Below are positions 59,299 through 64,000 of a stretch of DNA of 64,000 bases, piece by piece. Origin of the DNA: Bacillota bacterium (GTDB taxonomy: Bacteria; Bacillota; Clostridia; Christensenellales; Pumilibacteraceae). Numbering within the stretch: the stretch's first letter is position 1; each line of letters begins with the position of its first letter. The stretch spans positions 1 through 64,000 of the forward strand of contig WRAF01000004.1 of NCBI GenBank assembly GCA_009780325.1, written 5' to 3'. The translations under genes and the position numbers were made by a program. The notes beneath the pieces were generated by a model that saw only the letters and a program-made list of their open reading frames with translations, searched no databases and was not told the origin of the DNA.

Positions 59299-62200
59299 AT
59301 GCAAGAGGAATTTGAAAACAATAATAATATTCAAGATGAATGCTTTGAAGAAGAGTTTAAAATTTTAGAGGAAGTTCAAAAGCGTAATAAGCGTGAAAAA
59401 TACGAAATTAAAAGGGGCAGCAAAAAAAAGCGAAACACTTGTTTTAATTGTTGCTTGTCTATTTTGATATTAAATATGGTGCTTGTCATTGGTATTTTTG
59501 TCACAGGCTTTGTTTTGGGCAATACTTTTTTAAGAGACAATGTGCATGAGGACTTGACTGTTGGTTCTATTTTTAGGATGCTTGGAAATATTAATAACTC
59601 TAGAGGCCTTGAAAATGAATTAATTGCAGAGGATTCAACTAGTTATAGAATGGTTGACCAAACGCTGGGCGCAGTATTTTTGCGTGATATAGATACTGAT
59701 GAGTTATTAGATTTAGTTTCAGACTTTGCTCAAAATTTTATTGACGAAGTTTCAGATAGTCCAGATTTAGATGAACTGTTAGAAAGACTTGAAATTTTGA
59801 TAAGTGCAGAAAATATTGACACAAATAGGATTAGGAATTTTGATTATTCTAGATTGGATGATATGCTTGTAAGAGTTACGGGAAGCGAGATGAGGGCATT
59901 TTTAAATGAGTTTATTCTAAATACTGTTGTACTGCCGCAAGCTAGCAGCAGAATTGAAGAGATAATTGCAGAGTTTTCTGATGCTGACGCAATTGACATG
60001 GATGAGGTTGATTTAAAAAATATATTACAAATCCAGCAAATTATTTTTTATCGTGATGATGGTGTAGCGGGCATCAATATTACTACTCAAACTAATTTAC
60101 ATAGAACTATAGCAGATATTCGCAATGCATTAAATAATGATGTGTTATGGGATAATGCAGATTTACCTGATAATTGGTTTGTTAGGACGGGCTTAAATTT
60201 TGGTATGTTTTTAGGGCATCATTTTGTATTAAGGCCGTTATTGCCTAGTCAATTATTTTTATCAATTGATATGCCGTTATCTAGAGCTGGCATGCCTAAT
60301 ATTAGAGTAAACAATACAGATAATTATGATTGGGATACGCTTTTATTGCTTGATGATACTTTGGGCGGAATGATTAGCGATTTAGATGATTTATTTGATC
60401 CAGACGGCGACGGAATCGGTTATACTTTAAGCAATGTCAACCAAATGATATCTTTTGATACTGCAATTCAAACTGGCGGCAATGCTCCTGCATGCGGAAG
60501 AATTGCACTAGATATAGTTGCGGTTGCAATAGAGTTTATGGGATTGAATCATGGATACTATGGTGATGAATTTGATTGTGATTGTGATGATAATGCGGTT
60601 TTACAAGGTGCTAACCTGGCTAGAGATACTGGATTTATAGATGATGAATATGACAAAAAAGGCAATGGAAATAACAGGGTAAGATTGCCTGAGTGCATGT
60701 GGATTACTTCTTATGATATTTATTGGACATTATCTAAAGTGTTTGCTATTGATACTGGCTTAGCTATGCAGAATCGTTTATCAGTTTTTGATTGGACAAG
60801 ATGGGTGCCTGTTTTTGACGGGAGCGGCAATATAAGGACTGAGTTTAGCATTGAGCATGGTGCGCATATAATGGTTATGCAGCAGCGTCAATTAAGGTTT
60901 GAAGAGGAAGGTTTTAACATAGCATATTTTTTAGGGAATAGCTTTGATATTAATACTTTATCAAATGAAGACAGGGCAGTGCTGGCGGATTTAGAAGGCA
61001 GAGATTTTGGTGATAATTTTGATATTAGTGTATTAACAATTGCTCAGCTTGATATATTGCTGCCGCTTATGCAAGCACAATATGAGGATGCGTTTATTGA
61101 TATCATGCGTGAATCTTTTGGATTGCATGCAGATGTGGATTTTGATACATTGTTTGATTTGTTGTTGGATGGGGATGTTGAATTTGCTAAAGTTTTCTGT
61201 CCTGATGCAATTAGAGATTTGATTAATAATACAGAGGATGATAGAGCGTGGATTGATCATAGAGTGCTGGCTGCAATAGTAGGCAGGTTGCTTGAAAATG
61301 ATGAATCAGAAGAAGAAGGCAATGGTAATGATTCTGGATTACCTTTAGAATCAATTAGACCTAGGTTTACTGCTATTACTAATAGGTATGAGCGCGGCAG
61401 ATATAGAGATTTTGCACATATTGGTGTTGAAATTGTATTAGAGGATTTGGTTAGGACAATGATGACTAGTGATAATGATGAGGGTGAAAATCAAGATGAT
61501 AATTTTATTTTAAGATTGATGCTTGCTGTTTTGCCTAATTCTATTTTAGCTAGTGTTGAATTAGAGTTGACGCTTGATGCTGATGCTGATGATTTAAGTG
61601 ATATGGAGATTATGTTTGGAGATATGACATCAAGTGAGATGGATAGATTGATGCGTGTATTAGACAGATTTGGATTAAATGATGAATTTGATATTGATCA
61701 AATGCTTGATGATGCGTTAGGTCAAGTCAGAGATGTTTTTGTTAATATGAACACTATGTTGGGCGGCGGATTAATGTTTAGGACTACGCAAATGGTTATT
61801 CCTCCTGTGTTTGATATTATGGCAGGTATAATGAATGAAACTATGGGTACGGATTTTAATGGCGGATTAGAGTATATTGATGGTGAATATGTTGCTTATT
61901 CTGCGGGTGAAGAATTAAGAAGAATGCTTAATTTTTTATCTTATACTGATGAACTAGATATACATTTTAATGGTGGTACGAATTTTGACGGAAATAGATT
62001 GGATCAACATTTAAGAGAGTATTATGCAGTGTACGGCGGTGCATACGCTTTGTTTGATGCTATGCAAAATGATCCTGATGATGTGCTTAATATAATCAAT
62101 GCGGGGGATAATGCTAATGAGGGATTAAGAGGGATAGCTGCAAGAGATGATGTTAATAGTGTAGAGGATTTAGACTTAATTTTAGATGAGAGACATATTG

Positions 62201-64000
62201 CAGAACTTATGATTGCTTTTGCTGAAGGTGAAGATGCAGATGAGCTATTGGCAAGTTTATTGACTAATCAAAACTTGATTGCGTTTAATTTTATTGCTTA
62301 TAAAGAATATCATAACGGCAATCCTTATGCAGTTTATTATTTAAGGATGGTATTAAATATTAATATCATGACTCTTTTAGACTTTGATGATGAAGAATCT
62401 ATACCTATGCTTGAGTTTGTTTCACAGGTTTTAGGATATGTTTATGTAACTATGACGGCTCAGATTATGACAAGACGATACGGAACTAATATAGAAGTTG
62501 ATTATGTTGATGGATATTTAGAAGGATTATTGATAAATTATAACAATGTGCTTTTAAATGATGATGAAGACACTAACTTTGCAAACACCGCAAATGTAAT
62601 GGGTTTTTTAAGAGCAATAGGGTTTTATTTAGAGGTTCATGAGCAAAACATCATGGATTTGATTTATGATAATATCAACAGTATCATGGATTCAATTAAT
62701 GAAAACGACAGTCCTAATAATTTGCGTATGACATTAGAAAATGACTTCTATTTTAACAGCTATACTAGATATGGATTTAGATTGGGGACATTCTATTTTA
62801 GATTGACAAACATTTTTGATGTGGCGGCGGGATTAATATCTGATGATAATGAAGGTGCAGAAGAAATAAGCGGGGATGAATTAAAAGAGGCAATTAATGT
62901 TATATTTAATATAGAGGGAATAATTAATGAAAATCTAGCATTTAATGATTTTAGACTGGATACTGATGGTAATTATGTACACAAAAGCAGTGATTATGCA
63001 ACTGAAGAAAGAGTGTATTTTGATTTGGTTTTTGAAAATGCTTTAAGAAAAGCATATGCTATAGCGGATTATCAGTTAGATGAGTATGGCGATATTTTAT
63101 TGGATTATTATGGTCAGCCTGTGCCTGTTGAATTGGATGATTTGATGGCTATATTAACAGGAGATGAAGAGGCTAATTTAGAGTTTGCTGATTTAATTTA
63201 TGCAGCATATTTTAAAGCGATAGTATGGGATGATTTTGACCAGATTATTCCTTTAATGGGTTCATTATATTTAGCGGGGATGATTGTTTCAAATTGGCAT
63301 AGGTTTATGGACGGACATGAGTCTATTAGCTATCAATCTTTAGAGTATGTAAGATTATTTAATAGGGCGGATAGATTTTTTGTGACGATTGGTATGTCGC
63401 TAGTGCTAGAGGAACTTGCTGATTTAGATGATGAGCAATCTTTATTTTCTAGATTGTTAACTAATAGCAGTGGTGAGGCTATTATTGATAATATTTTGGT
63501 TAGCATAACTATTGATGTGACTATGTCAGATGATGATTATTTTGAGCATTATGAATCAGTTAAGCAATTTAATAGTCAACACTCTAAAGCTGTTTTAAAC
63601 TTAATTAATATCATTTCAGGTGCAGATTCATTAAATTTTGATACTGTTGAAACTGAACTTAGAGATAGCTTGCATCAAATGATGGATACACTGGCTTATG
63701 GTGATGATGTTGGATTTAAGATGGCTTATGATGAAAATGATGACAGGATTCAGATTAATAATGGGTCTGATGAGTATGAAGCAGTCATGAGATTGCCAAA
63801 TATCTTTGAATTGATGAAAACATTGATTTATAGTGACTATGACGATTATGATTTGGATAATTCTCAAAGAGATATAACTGCGGTGATTATTCAAGAAACT
63901 ATGCAAGAATTTTATAGATTTGATGAGTCTAGTCCATTTGATTCATTAACTCATGGATACTATATAAGAAATGCAATAGCTCCGTTTCCTTATGATATCG
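59299..64000 (+). CDS. giant membrane-anchored protein, 5' part (runs off the window)
   Basis: An uninterrupted frame of 1567 codons from ATG 59299 (site GGAGGT) to the right edge. The first 45 residues are charged (VQKRNKREKYEIKRGSKKKR), then one membrane helix (about 55-80, ILILNMVLVIGIFVTGFVLG), then a very acidic, Asp/Glu/Asn-rich and helical external part without Cys-rich or known enzymatic motifs; DLTVGSIFRMLGNINNSRG follows the helix. Topology predicts an N-in, single-pass surface protein. No internal repeats were obvious by eye. Family not recognised. Confidence 0.85.
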   Translation, partial: MQEEFENNNNIQDECFEEEFKILEEVQKRNKREKYEIKRGSKKKRNTCFNCCLSILILNMVLVIGIFVTGFVLGNTFLRDNVHEDLTVGSIFRMLGNINNSRGLENELIAEDSTSYRMVDQTLGAVFLRDIDTDELLDLVSDFAQNFIDEVSDSPDLDELLERLEILISAENIDTNRIRNFDYSRLDDMLVRVTGSEMRAFLNEFILNTVVLPQASSRIEEIIAEFSDADAIDMDEVDLKNILQIQQIIFYRDDGVAGINITTQTNLHRTIADIRNALNNDVLWDNADLPDNWFVRTGLNFGMFLGHHFVLRPLLPSQLFLSIDMPLSRAGMPNIRVNNTDNYDWDTLLLLDDTLGGMISDLDDLFDPDGDGIGYTLSNVNQMISFDTAIQTGGNAPACGRIALDIVAVAIEFMGLNHGYYGDEFDCDCDDNAVLQGANLARDTGFIDDEYDKKGNGNNRVRLPECMWITSYDIYWTLSKVFAIDTGLAMQNRLSVFDWTRWVPVFDGSGNIRTEFSIEHGAHIMVMQQRQLRFEEEGFNIAYFLGNSFDINTLSNEDRAVLADLEGRDFGDNFDISVLTIAQLDILLPLMQAQYEDAFIDIMRESFGLHADVDFDTLFDLLLDGDVEFAKVFCPDAIRDLINNTEDDRAWIDHRVLAAIVGRLLENDESEEEGNGNDSGLPLESIRPRFTAITNRYERGRYRDFAHIGVEIVLEDLVRTMMTSDNDEGENQDDNFILRLMLAVLPNSILASVELELTLDADADDLSDMEIMFGDMTSSEMDRLMRVLDRFGLNDEFDIDQMLDDALGQVRDVFVNMNTMLGGGLMFRTTQMVIPPVFDIMAGIMNETMGTDFNGGLEYIDGEYVAYSAGEELRRMLNFLSYTDELDIHFNGGTNFDGNRLDQHLREYYAVYGGAYALFDAMQNDPDDVLNIINAGDNANEGLRGIAARDDVNSVEDLDLILDERHIAELMIAFAEGEDADELLASLLTNQNLIAFNFIAYKEYHNGNPYAVYYLRMVLNINIMTLLDFDDEESIPMLEFVSQVLGYVYVTMTAQIMTRRYGTNIEVDYVDGYLEGLLINYNNVLLNDDEDTNFANTANVMGFLRAIGFYLEVHEQNIMDLIYDNINSIMDSINENDSPNNLRMTLENDFYFNSYTRYGFRLGTFYFRLTNIFDVAAGLISDDNEGAEEISGDELKEAINVIFNIEGIINENLAFNDFRLDTDGNYVHKSSDYATEERVYFDLVFENALRKAYAIADYQLDEYGDILLDYYGQPVPVELDDLMAILTGDEEANLEFADLIYAAYFKAIVWDDFDQIIPLMGSLYLAGMIVSNWHRFMDGHESISYQSLEYVRLFNRADRFFVTIGMSLVLEELADLDDEQSLFSRLLTNSSGEAIIDNILVSITIDVTMSDDDYFEHYESVKQFNSQHSKAVLNLINIISGADSLNFDTVETELRDSLHQMMDTLAYGDDVGFKMAYDENDDRIQINNGSDEYEAVMRLPNIFELMKTLIYSDYDDYDLDNSQRDITAVIIQETMQEFYRFDESSPFDSLTHGYYIRNAIAPFPYDI

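Overview
The window is a low-GC chromosomal segment of an endospore-forming Bacillota (Clostridia-like) bacterium, probably an uncultured anaerobe. Evidence for this: a 16S rRNA 3' end with the CCUCC anti-Shine-Dalgarno; Firmicutes-type rpmG-secE-nusG-rplKA-rplJL and rpmH-rnpA-yidD-yidC-jag clusters; sporulation genes (spo0A, spmA, spmB, gpr, spoIIID, a SpoIIQ-like LytM protein, a SafA-like LysM/CAP protein); and a tyrosine phenol-lyase, typical of amino-acid fermenters. No tRNA gene, CRISPR array, complete transposase gene or intact prophage was recognised.

Layout. 1-4.4 kb: 16S end with its own terminator (no 23S follows), an unknown protein, LysM/CAP protein, ung, repeats, cupin. 4.4-8.2 kb: ribosomal/secretion cluster ending at rplL with a terminator; rpoB does not follow. 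8.2-18.4 kb: a mobile-element-like repeat, a broken vWA lipoprotein gene, spmBA, metG, dnaB and surface lipoproteins. 18.4-20.3 kb: a graveyard of remnants and repeats. 20.3-23 kb: cyclophilin and three Xre-family repressors, each facing a short transcription unit. 23-31 kb: glmU-like, prs, acpP-ferredoxin, another Xre cassette, amidase, spo0A. 31-41 kb: gpr, tadA, rpmH-rnpA-yidD-yidC-jag, M18 aminopeptidase, a UreI/AmiS channel, dapA-murI and ispE. 41-50 kb: LysM protein, tyrosine phenol-lyase, three tandem-HTH Xre repressors, spoIIID. 50-64 kb: SpoIIQ-like protein, an operon of lipoproteins with a subtilase-like protein, rplI, a patatin phospholipase and the first 1567 codons of a giant membrane-anchored protein.

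Three themes stand out. (i) Many genes have a near-consensus -10 box ending 5-8 nt before the start codon, so their mRNAs are predicted to be leaderless, although other genes carry good Shine-Dalgarno sites. (ii) Seven Xre/HTH_3 repressors occur in 64 kb, each divergent from a small unit (small ORF, remnant or putative ncRNA), with palindromic or repeated operator candidates inside the facing promoters; this repeated cassette is the best candidate for an undescribed system. (iii) Three families of short inverted-repeat elements fill the intergenic spaces, and two copies of one family differ by a flipped inner hairpin.

All calls come from reading the sequence and remembered family motifs; no search or folding program was run.
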